Positions 5,905 to 11,758 of a stretch of 11,758 bases of DNA are shown piece by piece; position 1 is the stretch's first letter; every line of letters begins with the position of its first letter. Source of the DNA: Halobacteriovorax sp. (GTDB taxonomy: Bacteria; Bdellovibrionota; Bacteriovoracia; Bacteriovoracales; Bacteriovoracaceae); NCBI GenBank assembly GCA_002686115.1, contig NZAF01000034.1, positions 1-11,758 of the forward strand, written 5' to 3'. The notes beneath the pieces were generated by a model. The model saw nothing but the letters and a program-made list of their open reading frames with translations. It was not told the DNA's origin and searched no databases. A program made the translations under genes and the position numbers.

Positions 5905-6372
5905 ATGAGTATTACAGATAAATTAAACCCCGTAGAATTTAGTGATGGAAGTAATCAAGACCTCACAACAATATTAAAAGGTGAAATTTCAGCTAAAGAG
6001 GCATATGATCAGGTGATGAGTCAGGTAGATGATTCTCCAGAGATCGAACGCTTAAAGTCGATGAAAAAAGATCATGAAGAAGCTGTTGAGTTTTGGAAAA
6101 AACAGTCACGTGTAAAAGGGAATGTCCCAACATCTTCTTCAAGTATATGGGGAACAATTGTTAAGTCATTTGTTGGAACTTCAAAGATTTTAGGAGATGA
6201 AAAAGCTTTAGAAGCTCTCAAGAGGGGAGAAGAACATGGGCTTTCAATCTATAAAGATATGCTAAAAAGTGATCTTATTTCAGACCTTCAAAAAGTTGAG
6301 ATTACAAATCGCTTTATTCCAAATCAAAAGAAGCATATTGAAAGTGTGAATGCACTTATTAAATTACAATAG
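5905..6372 (+). CDS. PA2169/DUF2383-type ferritin-like four-helix protein
   Basis: This 155-residue helical protein fits the DUF2383 (PA2169-type) ferritin-like group. Helix 1 carries LKGEISAKEAYDQV (24-37), helix 2 MKKDHEEAVEFWKKQ (53-67). A loop VKGNVPTSSSSIWGTIVKSF (70-89) follows, typical of the family (GG-P--SSG-WG). Helix 3 holds ALKRGEEHGLSIYKDML (104-120) and helix 4 IPNQKKHIESVNAL (138-151). Glu27, His57, Glu109/110 and His144 are placed as ferritin-like metal ligands would be, but metal binding is inferred. The ATG at 5905 is chosen because TAGGAGG lies four bases before it; an overlapping earlier start at 5869 lacks a site and would intrude on the OB-fold gene. The ribosome binding site shares its TAG with the previous stop. 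Next to Dps, a role in iron or stress handling is plausible. Confidence 0.8.
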   Translation: MSITDKLNPVEFSDGSNQDLTTILKGEISAKEAYDQVMSQVDDSPEIERLKSMKKDHEEAVEFWKKQSRVKGNVPTSSSSIWGTIVKSFVGTSKILGDEKALEALKRGEEHGLSIYKDMLKSDLISDLQKVEITNRFIPNQKKHIESVNALIKLQ

Positions 6373-6380
6373 GAATATAC

Positions 6381-7703
6381 ATGAATACGATAACTTTAGA
6401 TCAAGCATTAGAAACATTTCATAAGGATCAAGTAGACTTTAAAAGTGCTGTACATGAGATTTATGAAGACATCGTTGAATCAGGTATGCTGTCAGATAAA
6501 GATATCGATAGATACTTTATGAGACTGATAGAGCCTAATCGATCATTAAGATTTAAAGTCGAGTGGTACGACGATAATAATAAATTACATGTAAATCGAG
6601 GTTATCGTATTCAATTTAATAATGCCCTAGGTCCTTATAAAGGAGGACTTAGGTTTCACAAAGATGTATCAGAAGATACATTTAAATTTTTAGGTTTCGA
6701 ACAGATTTTTAAGAATGCTCTTACTGGTCTTCCTATGGGAGGCGCCAAAGGTGGAGCTGACTTTGATCCAAAGGGTAAGTCTGACTTTGAAATTATGCGT
6801 TTTTGCCAAGCCTTTATGAGTGAGCTTTACAAACATATTGGACCAAATATTGATATTCCAGCAGGAGATATTGGAGTTGGAACTCGAGAGATTGGATACC
6901 TATACGGTCATTATTTAAAACTCACAGATCAGTATACTGGAGTGTTAACAGGTAAAGGTTATAATTTTGGTGGCAGTTGTGTTCGGGAAGAAGCTACAGG
7001 TTATGGAGCAACTTATCTACTTGAAGAAGCTTTAAATGAGCATCAACGAAAAATTGATGAATTAGATGTTCTTGTATCTGGTGCAGGAAATGTCGCCTTA
7101 CATGCAGCTGAAAAGTTAATTGATTTAGGTGCAAAAGTATTAACTTTATCTGACTCTGGTGGAACATTACATTTTCCAAAAGGTTTGACAGCTGATCAAC
7201 TTAAGAGGATTAAAAAACATAAGCTTGTTGAACATAAGAGTTTAAAAGATATAAAAGATCTTGAAAGTGAATTTTATGAGGATAAAAAGCCATGGGGACT
7301 TAAAGCCGACTGTGCATTTCCTTGTGCGACTCAAAACGAAATAGATAATGAAGAAATAAAGGAGCTCATAAAAAATGGAGTATGGTGCTTTGTTGAAGGG
7401 GCCAATATGCCTTTAAGTTCAAAAGCTCTAGACTTTCTAGATGGTGGACAACTCTACCTTCCAGGCAAAGCCGCAAATGCTGGAGGTGTTGCAGTATCTG
7501 GTTTTGAAAGGACACAGAATTCTATCCATCACCGTTTCAGCGCTGGAGAGATTAATGAACGTCTCAAAGTAGTGATGAAAGAGATTCACCAAAATTGTAA
7601 AGACAATACAAAGGTTGAAGGCGAGTTTTTAAATTATAAAAAAGGAGCAAACCTTTACTCATTTAAAAAGATTTATAATACAACACTTAGTTTAGGTATA
7701 TGA
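6381..7703 (+). CDS. gdhA: NADP-type glutamate dehydrogenase
   Basis: This 440-residue cytoplasmic enzyme interconverts 2-oxoglutarate plus ammonia and glutamate with NAD(P)H. The substrate domain shows NRGYRIQFNNALGPYKGGLR (72-91), PMGGAKGGADFDPKG (118-132) with catalytic Lys123, and PAGDIGVG (160-167) with catalytic Asp163. The Rossmann domain has SGAGNVALHAAEKL (233-246) and LTLSDSGG (254-261); Ser after the second beta strand instead of a sole acidic residue favours NADP(H), as in E. coli GdhA, which is similar in length (447). GANMP and PGKAANAGGVAVSGFE (near 465-350 from the end of the fold, encoded at about 7400-7508) complete the family pattern. AGGAA lies eight bases before the ATG and overlaps the previous stop; the gap is 8 bp. 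It is the last gene of the dps operon and ends 4 bp from the convergent regulator gene. Cofactor choice is inferred. Confidence 0.95.
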   Translation: MNTITLDQALETFHKDQVDFKSAVHEIYEDIVESGMLSDKDIDRYFMRLIEPNRSLRFKVEWYDDNNKLHVNRGYRIQFNNALGPYKGGLRFHKDVSEDTFKFLGFEQIFKNALTGLPMGGAKGGADFDPKGKSDFEIMRFCQAFMSELYKHIGPNIDIPAGDIGVGTREIGYLYGHYLKLTDQYTGVLTGKGYNFGGSCVREEATGYGATYLLEEALNEHQRKIDELDVLVSGAGNVALHAAEKLIDLGAKVLTLSDSGGTLHFPKGLTADQLKRIKKHKLVEHKSLKDIKDLESEFYEDKKPWGLKADCAFPCATQNEIDNEEIKELIKNGVWCFVEGANMPLSSKALDFLDGGQLYLPGKAANAGGVAVSGFERTQNSIHHRFSAGEINERLKVVMKEIHQNCKDNTKVEGEFLNYKKGANLYSFKKIYNTTLSLGI

Positions 7704-7707
7704 TCGA

Positions 7708-8400
7708 TTAATCAGTAGGATTAAACTTATATCCTGCTCCATGAACAGATTCTATAATGTGAGAGACTGGACCTAATTTTTTTCTAAGCTTTGATACATG
7801 TGTGTCCACAGACCTTTGGTAAACATGAACATCTTTACCCCAGATATCATTAAGCATTTGGTCTCTTTCAATGACATTGCCTTTATTATTTGCAAAATAG
7901 GTAAGGAGTTTAAATTCAAGTGCAGTTAGTTCGACTTGTTCAAATTCTTCATTATTTAAGACTTGAACCTCTTGGCTATCTTTATCGATTTTAATTTCTT
8001 GCCAAGAATAGTTATCTGAAGCACTTTTGAACATTGCAAGTTTTTTTAGACGAGCATCAACTCTTGCTTTTAATTCAATTGGGTTAAATGGTTTTGTGAT
8101 GTAATCATCAGCACCAACAGAGAAGCCTAGAACTTTTTCAGAGAGGTCACTATGTGAAGTTAAAAAGAAAATTGGTACTTCAGGCATCTTAAATTGTATA
8201 TGTGAACAGAGGTCTAGCCCGCTACCATCAGGTAATTCAATATCAAGTAAGATGAGGTCAAATGATTGTTTTTCAATGACAGCTTTAGCGTCCTCAACTG
8301 TCTCAACCCACTCAAGTTCAATAAGTGGACTTACGATTGAATTTGCCACCATGCGGTAAATTTCTTTGCTGTCTTCAACTAATAATATTGAATTTTTCAT
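7708..8400 (-). CDS. OmpR/PhoB-family response regulator
   Basis: This 230-residue DNA-binding regulator would act as the end point of a phosphorelay. The receiver domain (about 3-118) has the acidic pair Glu9-Asp10, phospho-acceptor Asp53 in LLDIELPDGSG, Thr81 in FFLTSHSD and Lys103 in ITKPFNP, a full active set. The winged-helix domain (about 130-227) ends with the usual RDQMLNDIWG, RSVDTHVSKLRKKLG and GAGYKF segments. The ATG at 8400 has a modest AGGT site seven bases upstream. It is divergent from the Hpt-kinase-transporter unit with a 100-bp gap, so one control region may serve both, and autoregulation is plausible. It is convergent with gdhA with 4 bp between the stops and no hairpin terminator, so the transcripts probably overlap. 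Target genes are unknown. Confidence 0.94.
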   Translation of the reverse strand: MKNSILLVEDSKEIYRMVANSIVSPLIELEWVETVEDAKAVIEKQSFDLILLDIELPDGSGLDLCSHIQFKMPEVPIFFLTSHSDLSEKVLGFSVGADDYITKPFNPIELKARVDARLKKLAMFKSASDNYSWQEIKIDKDSQEVQVLNNEEFEQVELTALEFKLLTYFANNKGNVIERDQMLNDIWGKDVHVYQRSVDTHVSKLRKKLGPVSHIIESVHGAGYKFNPTD

Positions 8401-8423
8401 GTTATAACCTATACAAACCCTGA

Positions 8424-8451
8424 TTGATTAATAATTGTTGAGATATATTAT
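8424..8451 (+). promoter_or_regulatory. Probable promoter of the Hpt-kinase-transporter unit
   Basis: TTGATT (8424-8429; 4 of 6) and TATTAT (8446-8451; 5 of 6) are 16 bases apart. The leader would be about 43 bases to the Hpt ATG. Downstream, TAAG occurs at 8457, 8463, 8474 and 8482, two of them 11 bases apart. No clear minus-strand promoter for the regulator gene was read in the same gap. Confidence 0.45.
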
Positions 8452-8500
8452 GCTAATAAGTCTAAGATTGGTATAAGTATTTAAGGTTTGGAGGTAGACA

Positions 8501-8806
8501 ATGCCTAATATTGCTAATGAAAAAGCGAGCCCTGGTCTCGAAGAGTTCTCTCTTGAGTTTCATGGGGATAGAGTCCAAGAAGTTAATCTTATTTTGGAGC
8601 TTGTAAGTAAAAAAGATTTGGACGCAGTGAGAAAGATTGCTCATAAGTGGAAGGGTTTTTGTGAGCCTTACGGCTTTAATTTTTTAGAGGAGTTAAGTAT
8701 CAATCTTGAAAGGGCAGCTATTGATAAGAACCTATCTCAAATTGAAAATACCATCAATGACATTGTGAGTTATTTAAAGGAAAAAGAAGTTTACATTAGA
8801 AAATAA
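8501..8806 (+). CDS. Stand-alone Hpt phosphotransfer protein
   Basis: This 101-residue helical protein is a single Hpt domain, a shuttle that takes phosphate from a receiver Asp on its His and passes it to another receiver. The motif is IAHKWKGFCEPYGFNFLEEL (46-65): His48 is the expected phosphorylated residue, and the Lys51-Gly52 and following Gly58 and Leu spacing match the H--KG-----G---L--L pattern. Phe/Tyr replace some small residues usual in the motif (AHTLKGSS), so it is a divergent member. The last helix (about 78-97) is amphipathic. GGAGGT lies six bases before the ATG. The kinase gene starts 11 bp after the stop, and that kinase has HisKA and receiver domains but no Hpt of its own, so this protein supplies the missing step. 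The likely acceptor is the divergent OmpR-type regulator. Confidence 0.82.
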   Translation: MPNIANEKASPGLEEFSLEFHGDRVQEVNLILELVSKKDLDAVRKIAHKWKGFCEPYGFNFLEELSINLERAAIDKNLSQIENTINDIVSYLKEKEVYIRK

Positions 8807-8817
8807 GGTGGAGATTA

Positions 8818-10653
8818 ATGGATCGACATAAGATACTTGTAGAGAAGACAAAGAAAAGTTTTGTTATTTATTCATTACTTGGTGTTTGTTTAGTTGCAGT
8901 TCTTTCATACCTTGCATTAAATTTACACGTTAAAAACTTTAAAAGGCAAAGCGCTCTTCATGACTTAAACGGTCTTGTTTCAAAGCAGATGATTTTTGTT
9001 CATAAAATTTCTTCTTTAGGTGAGAGACTTGATAACTATAATAGTGAAGAGTCGATAGAAGCCGGAAAAAAACTAAGTTCAGAGTTACGTAAACTGAAAA
9101 GCATGAATTTAGAAATTAATGAATTTATAAAAGATAAGAAACTTCCCATTTTTGTAGAAGTTAACAAGATATATGCTAGTTTAGATGCAAAATCAAAAAT
9201 GAAGAACTTTATGATTAAGGCAAATGAACTTATTAAGAATAAAGACTTAAACTATAAAGACATAAAGAATCATATCAACTTTTTAACTTCAAGCTCTGAA
9301 GAAGGGATTGGTGAAGTCTTAGGTGTAATTAAAAATAGACTCAAAGTAGAGCAAACGAAATCATTAAATTTTTTAAATCAGATGGGATTTATTCTCGTTG
9401 GTTTAAGTATTTTGCAAATTGTCGTTGTTTGGCTATTTGTATTTAAGCCTCTCTATCAAACAGTACTTACTCAAAACGAAGAAATTAGTGACTCTATGCT
9501 TAGAATTGAAAGTGCTAATCGATCTAAGACAGACTTTCTTGCAAATATTAGTCATGAGATTAGAACGCCGATGACGGCTATTATTGGTTATGTTGAGTTA
9601 TTAAAGAAAGATAATTTGGATAAAGATGAGAAGATGGATGCCGTAAATATTATTGACACTAACGCTTCTCATTTGATTGAACTGATTGATGAAATTTTAG
9701 ATATTTCTAAAATTGAAGCAGGAAAGTTTGACTTTGAAAGAGAGGAAGTTGATCTTTCTACATTTTTAAATGAAGTATACTCTCTCATTAATGTGAAATC
9801 TGAGGATAAAGGAATCGATCTTATCTTTAGAAATAGTGGAGAGATTCCTGAAAAGATCTTTGTAGATCCAAAGAGATTAAAGCAAATTCTTTTTAATATG
9901 CTCGGAAATGCTATTAAGTTTACATCTAAAGGGTATGTTCAACTGACGGTATCTTTTTTAAAGGATACAAATCAGTTACAGATGATTGTCAAAGACACGG
10001 GAATTGGTATTGGTCCAAAGCAACAGAAAAACCTTTTTAAGCCATTTGAACAAGCGGATAATTCTATGTCTCGTAAATTTGGTGGAACTGGACTTGGGCT
10101 TGTTCTATCAAAAGGACTTGCAAAGAAAATGGGCGGGGACATAACTATCGTTGACTCAGTAGAAGGGAAGGGAACAACTTTTGAAGTGCTTCTTGATGTT
10201 GGAAAGGCTGAAGAGCTTGATTTTGTTTCTAAGTTTTCTACGAATATTGAAGATGATGTACAAGATACTGATGATTCTCCAAGTTTAGATGGTGTAAAGG
10301 TTCTTGTTGTCGATGATGCTAAAGAGAATGCGAGACTATTTAAGATTTACTTAAAGAATGTTGGGGCAGATGTTGAAGTGGCCAATGATGGTTTTTCTGC
10401 CTTAGGGCTTGCGCAAAAGAAGTTCTTTGATGTGATTCTCCTTGATTTACAGATGCCTGGAATGGATGGTTTTGAAACTATTAAAAAATTAAGAGAGAAC
10501 CTTTTTGAAGGGCCTATTGCAGCCTTAACTGCCCATGCTACTAAAGAAGAAAAGTTAAAGACAAAGAACGCTGGATTTGATGATCACATTGCAAAGCCAG
10601 TTAAGTCTAATGAACTAGTTTACTCTATTACGAAGCTGATAAATAGAGCATAA
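8818..10653 (+). CDS. Membrane hybrid sensor histidine kinase (HisKA-HATPase-REC)
   Basis: This is a 611-residue hybrid kinase. TM1 spans about 15-35 and TM2 about 188-208; the 150 residues between are mostly helical, charged and probably periplasmic, with no PAS or other named sensor fold seen. HisKA contains DFLANISHEIRTPMTAIIGY (239-258) with phospho-acceptor His246. The ATPase domain has N-box MLGNAIKFT (361-369, Asn364), G1 DTGIGIG (393-399), F-box FKPFEQAD (407-414) and G2 GGTGLGL (422-428). A linker rich in Asp (470-490) leads to a receiver with Asp499-Asp500, acceptor Asp543 in LLDLQMPGMDGF, Thr571 and Lys593. All catalytic residues are present. There is no Hpt domain, but the gene just upstream encodes one, and the regulator is encoded divergently. 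GGTGGAG lies five bases before the ATG. The stimulus is unknown. Confidence 0.95.
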   Translation: MDRHKILVEKTKKSFVIYSLLGVCLVAVLSYLALNLHVKNFKRQSALHDLNGLVSKQMIFVHKISSLGERLDNYNSEESIEAGKKLSSELRKLKSMNLEINEFIKDKKLPIFVEVNKIYASLDAKSKMKNFMIKANELIKNKDLNYKDIKNHINFLTSSSEEGIGEVLGVIKNRLKVEQTKSLNFLNQMGFILVGLSILQIVVVWLFVFKPLYQTVLTQNEEISDSMLRIESANRSKTDFLANISHEIRTPMTAIIGYVELLKKDNLDKDEKMDAVNIIDTNASHLIELIDEILDISKIEAGKFDFEREEVDLSTFLNEVYSLINVKSEDKGIDLIFRNSGEIPEKIFVDPKRLKQILFNMLGNAIKFTSKGYVQLTVSFLKDTNQLQMIVKDTGIGIGPKQQKNLFKPFEQADNSMSRKFGGTGLGLVLSKGLAKKMGGDITIVDSVEGKGTTFEVLLDVGKAEELDFVSKFSTNIEDDVQDTDDSPSLDGVKVLVVDDAKENARLFKIYLKNVGADVEVANDGFSALGLAQKKFFDVILLDLQMPGMDGFETIKKLRENLFEGPIAALTAHATKEEKLKTKNAGFDDHIAKPVKSNELVYSITKLINRA

Positions 10654-10664
10654 GACTCTTTGAG

Positions 10665-10684
10665 AGATAAATAAAGATAAATAA
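10665..10684 (+). repeat. Two tandem copies of a 10-bp unit before the transporter gene
   Basis: AGATAAATAA is repeated exactly twice, directly before the AAGGTG ribosome binding site. It may keep the translation start free of structure; slippage here would change spacing only upstream of the site. Confidence 0.5.
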
Positions 10685-10694
10685 AGGTGAATAG

Positions 10695-11597
10695 ATGAGT
10701 GATGAAAAAATAATTTTACCAAAGGATCAGAATTTATCTGAAGAAGAGCAAAAGACAGATCGTGCACTCAAAAGAGAAATAGAAGACGAAGCTTACATTC
10801 CCGTTATTCTAAAAAGAACTGATGAATCAGTAAGACATCCTGATGATGTTTTAGAAAAAGCAATTCATGAAGGTATAGAACAACATAAAAGGTCGGCTCT
10901 TTCTCTTCTTCTATCCGCCGTATCAGCTGGTTTAATTTTAGGCTTTGCTGCAATGTCAGTTGCGCTGGCTTCGCAAATCTTTCCATCAAACGCTAATCCT
11001 TTATATAATCGACTGGCAATGGCATTTGTTTATCCGCTAGGTTTTATAATTTGTATTATGAGTGGGACGCAATTATTTACTGAGCATACTGCCACAGCTG
11101 TATACCCAGTATTAGATAAAAAGGCTTCAATCCAATCTCTCTTTAGACTTTGGATCATTGTATTGGTTGGTAACTTTATTGGAACATCTATAAGTTCCGT
11201 TCTTATTTTCTCTGCAGACTCAGTTATTTTAGCAAAAGAAGGAGTGTTAGAAGTTGCACACCACTTAACAAGCTATACATTTAAAGAAGTTTTTATAAGT
11301 GCCATTCTTGCTGGATGGTTAATGGCACAAGGTGGTTGGCTTATCCTTGCAACACCTCCTACAAGCAGTCAGATTCTCTGTATTTATATTGTGACATTTA
11401 TTATCGGGATAGGCGGTCTTCATCACTCTATTGCAGGCTCAGCGGAAATTTTTGGAGGATTACTCTTATCTGAAGACCCACATTATAAGAGTGCTTTTAT
11501 CACTCTTTTTGCCTCAATTCTTGGAAATCTTGTTGGGGGAAGTGTGTTTGTCGGAGTTTTAAACTATGCTCATATTAGGAAAACTCAAGAGATGTAA
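10695..11597 (+). CDS. Formate/nitrite-transporter-family (FNT) protein, YfdC-like
   Basis: This 300-residue inner-membrane protein belongs to the FNT family, whose members form pentamers and move formate, nitrite or hydrosulfide. A charged cytoplasmic N-terminus of about 65 residues comes first (acidic, then VLEKAIHEG like the first amphipathic helix). Six hydrophobic segments follow at about 67-92, 107-128, 148-172, 197-219, 226-248 and 264-290. The first re-entrant signature is SGTQLFTEHTATAVYPVL (123-140) and the second GGLHHSIAGSAEIFGG (240-255); His243 or His244 is where the central gate histidine of FNT channels is expected. The LFTE and HSIAGS forms suit the YfdC-like branch better than FocA or NirC (LFTGN, SIANM). 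The substrate is therefore uncertain. AAGGTG precedes the ATG by six bases. It lies 41 bp after the kinase with no terminator between, so co-transcription is likely. Confidence 0.85.
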   Translation: MSDEKIILPKDQNLSEEEQKTDRALKREIEDEAYIPVILKRTDESVRHPDDVLEKAIHEGIEQHKRSALSLLLSAVSAGLILGFAAMSVALASQIFPSNANPLYNRLAMAFVYPLGFIICIMSGTQLFTEHTATAVYPVLDKKASIQSLFRLWIIVLVGNFIGTSISSVLIFSADSVILAKEGVLEVAHHLTSYTFKEVFISAILAGWLMAQGGWLILATPPTSSQILCIYIVTFIIGIGGLHHSIAGSAEIFGGLLLSEDPHYKSAFITLFASILGNLVGGSVFVGVLNYAHIRKTQEM

Positions 11598-11627
11598 GCT
11601 GCTGAAATTACTGGCTCTATTCGTTTA

Positions 11628-11650
11628 TGTTTAAGTATTTAAACATTTAT
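11628..11650 (+). terminator. Weak AT-only hairpin after the transporter gene
   Basis: TGTTTAA (11628-11634) and TTAAACA (11639-11645) form a 7-bp stem with a 4-base loop, followed by TTTATTAC. There is only one G-C pair, so it is a poor terminator. It lies 30 bases after the stop and may be chance. Confidence 0.3.
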
Positions 11651-11699
11651 TACACTTACTATTAAGGAAGATCGTCCTAGTATTTCGTATACTTTAGTT

Positions 11700-11758
11700 A
11701 TGGATAAACGAAGTACAATATTAAACATTACATTGATTTTTATTCTATTTATCTTAGT
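11700..11758 (+). CDS. Possible start of a further gene (3' end outside window)
   Basis: From the ATG at 11700 a frame stays open to the edge for 19 complete codons. It reads MDKRSTILNITLIFILFIL: a basic start followed by a hydrophobic run, as in a signal peptide or membrane anchor. There is no ribosome binding site, but TATACT (11688-11693) lies six bases before the ATG, the spacing expected if transcription began at the ATG itself (leaderless). The -35 position shows no match. The piece is short and AT-rich, so this is tentative. Confidence 0.35.
   Translation, partial: MDKRSTILNITLIFILFIL

Noticed and set aside
6994..7179. Minus-strand open frame of 61 codons inside gdhA
   Set aside because: It is antisense to a strongly conserved enzyme; its Leu/His/Gln-rich content is typical of a shadow frame.
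8462..8644. Minus-strand open frame of 60 codons over the Hpt gene start
   Set aside because: It overlaps a supported Hpt gene and has no matching start signals.
10804..10989. Minus-strand open frame of 61 codons inside the FNT gene
   Set aside because: It is a shadow frame of the transporter's N-terminal coding region with no independent signal.
11665..11678. Regulatory palindrome in the right-hand tail
   Set aside because: The 14-bp stretch has a mismatched pair and no partner copy or promoter to support it.
11641..11758. Minus-strand frame open from the right edge to a stop near 11641
   Set aside because: About 39 codons without a stop could be the tail of an incoming gene, but the translation shows no family feature and the plus-strand start at 11700 fits slightly better.

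Overview
The window comes from an AT-rich Gram-negative bacterium. Lipoprotein and periplasmic signal sequences, an OmpA-type peptidoglycan-binding lipoprotein and an MscS channel point to a cell with an envelope and periplasm. Most genes have strong purine-rich ribosome binding sites (GGAGG type). The base composition and protein mix resemble the Bacteriovorax/Halobacteriovorax branch of Bdellovibrionota, but this is an impression from protein character, not a proof.

Left part (1-1560): the C-terminal 237 residues of a YegS-like diacylglycerol/lipid kinase enter from the left edge. They are followed by a compact insertion element: a REP-associated (Y1, HUH) tyrosine transposase between perfect 21-bp inverted repeats, then a strong hairpin terminator.

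Middle left, all on the minus strand (1566-4547): a Pal/OmpA-like lipoprotein, a YdcZ-type small DMT membrane protein, a DoxX-like membrane protein with a UUCG-loop terminator behind it, and a two-gene unit of an MscS mechanosensitive channel followed by a small coiled-coil protein of unknown function.

Middle (4548-7703): an intergenic region with a perfect 18-bp palindrome and a TATAAT element leads into a tight plus-strand operon. Its genes encode Dps (ferroxidase, DNA protection), an exported protein with two OB-fold-like modules, a PA2169/DUF2383 ferritin-like four-helix protein and NADP-type glutamate dehydrogenase. Gaps are 8-22 bp, so the four are probably made together, as a stress or starvation set.

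Right part (7708-11597): a complete but split phosphorelay. A minus-strand OmpR/PhoB-type response regulator is divergent from a plus-strand unit of a stand-alone Hpt protein, a membrane hybrid histidine kinase (HisKA-HATPase-REC) and a YfdC-like formate/nitrite-transporter-family protein. The likely phosphate path is kinase His246, kinase receiver Asp543, Hpt His48, regulator Asp53. The last 59 bases may hold the start of a further gene with a hydrophobic N-terminus.

The regulatory sites are read by eye and are of lower confidence than the genes. The most notable is a TGTG-N10-CACA site found both before dps and before the OmpA-like lipoprotein gene. No tRNA, rRNA or CRISPR array was seen.
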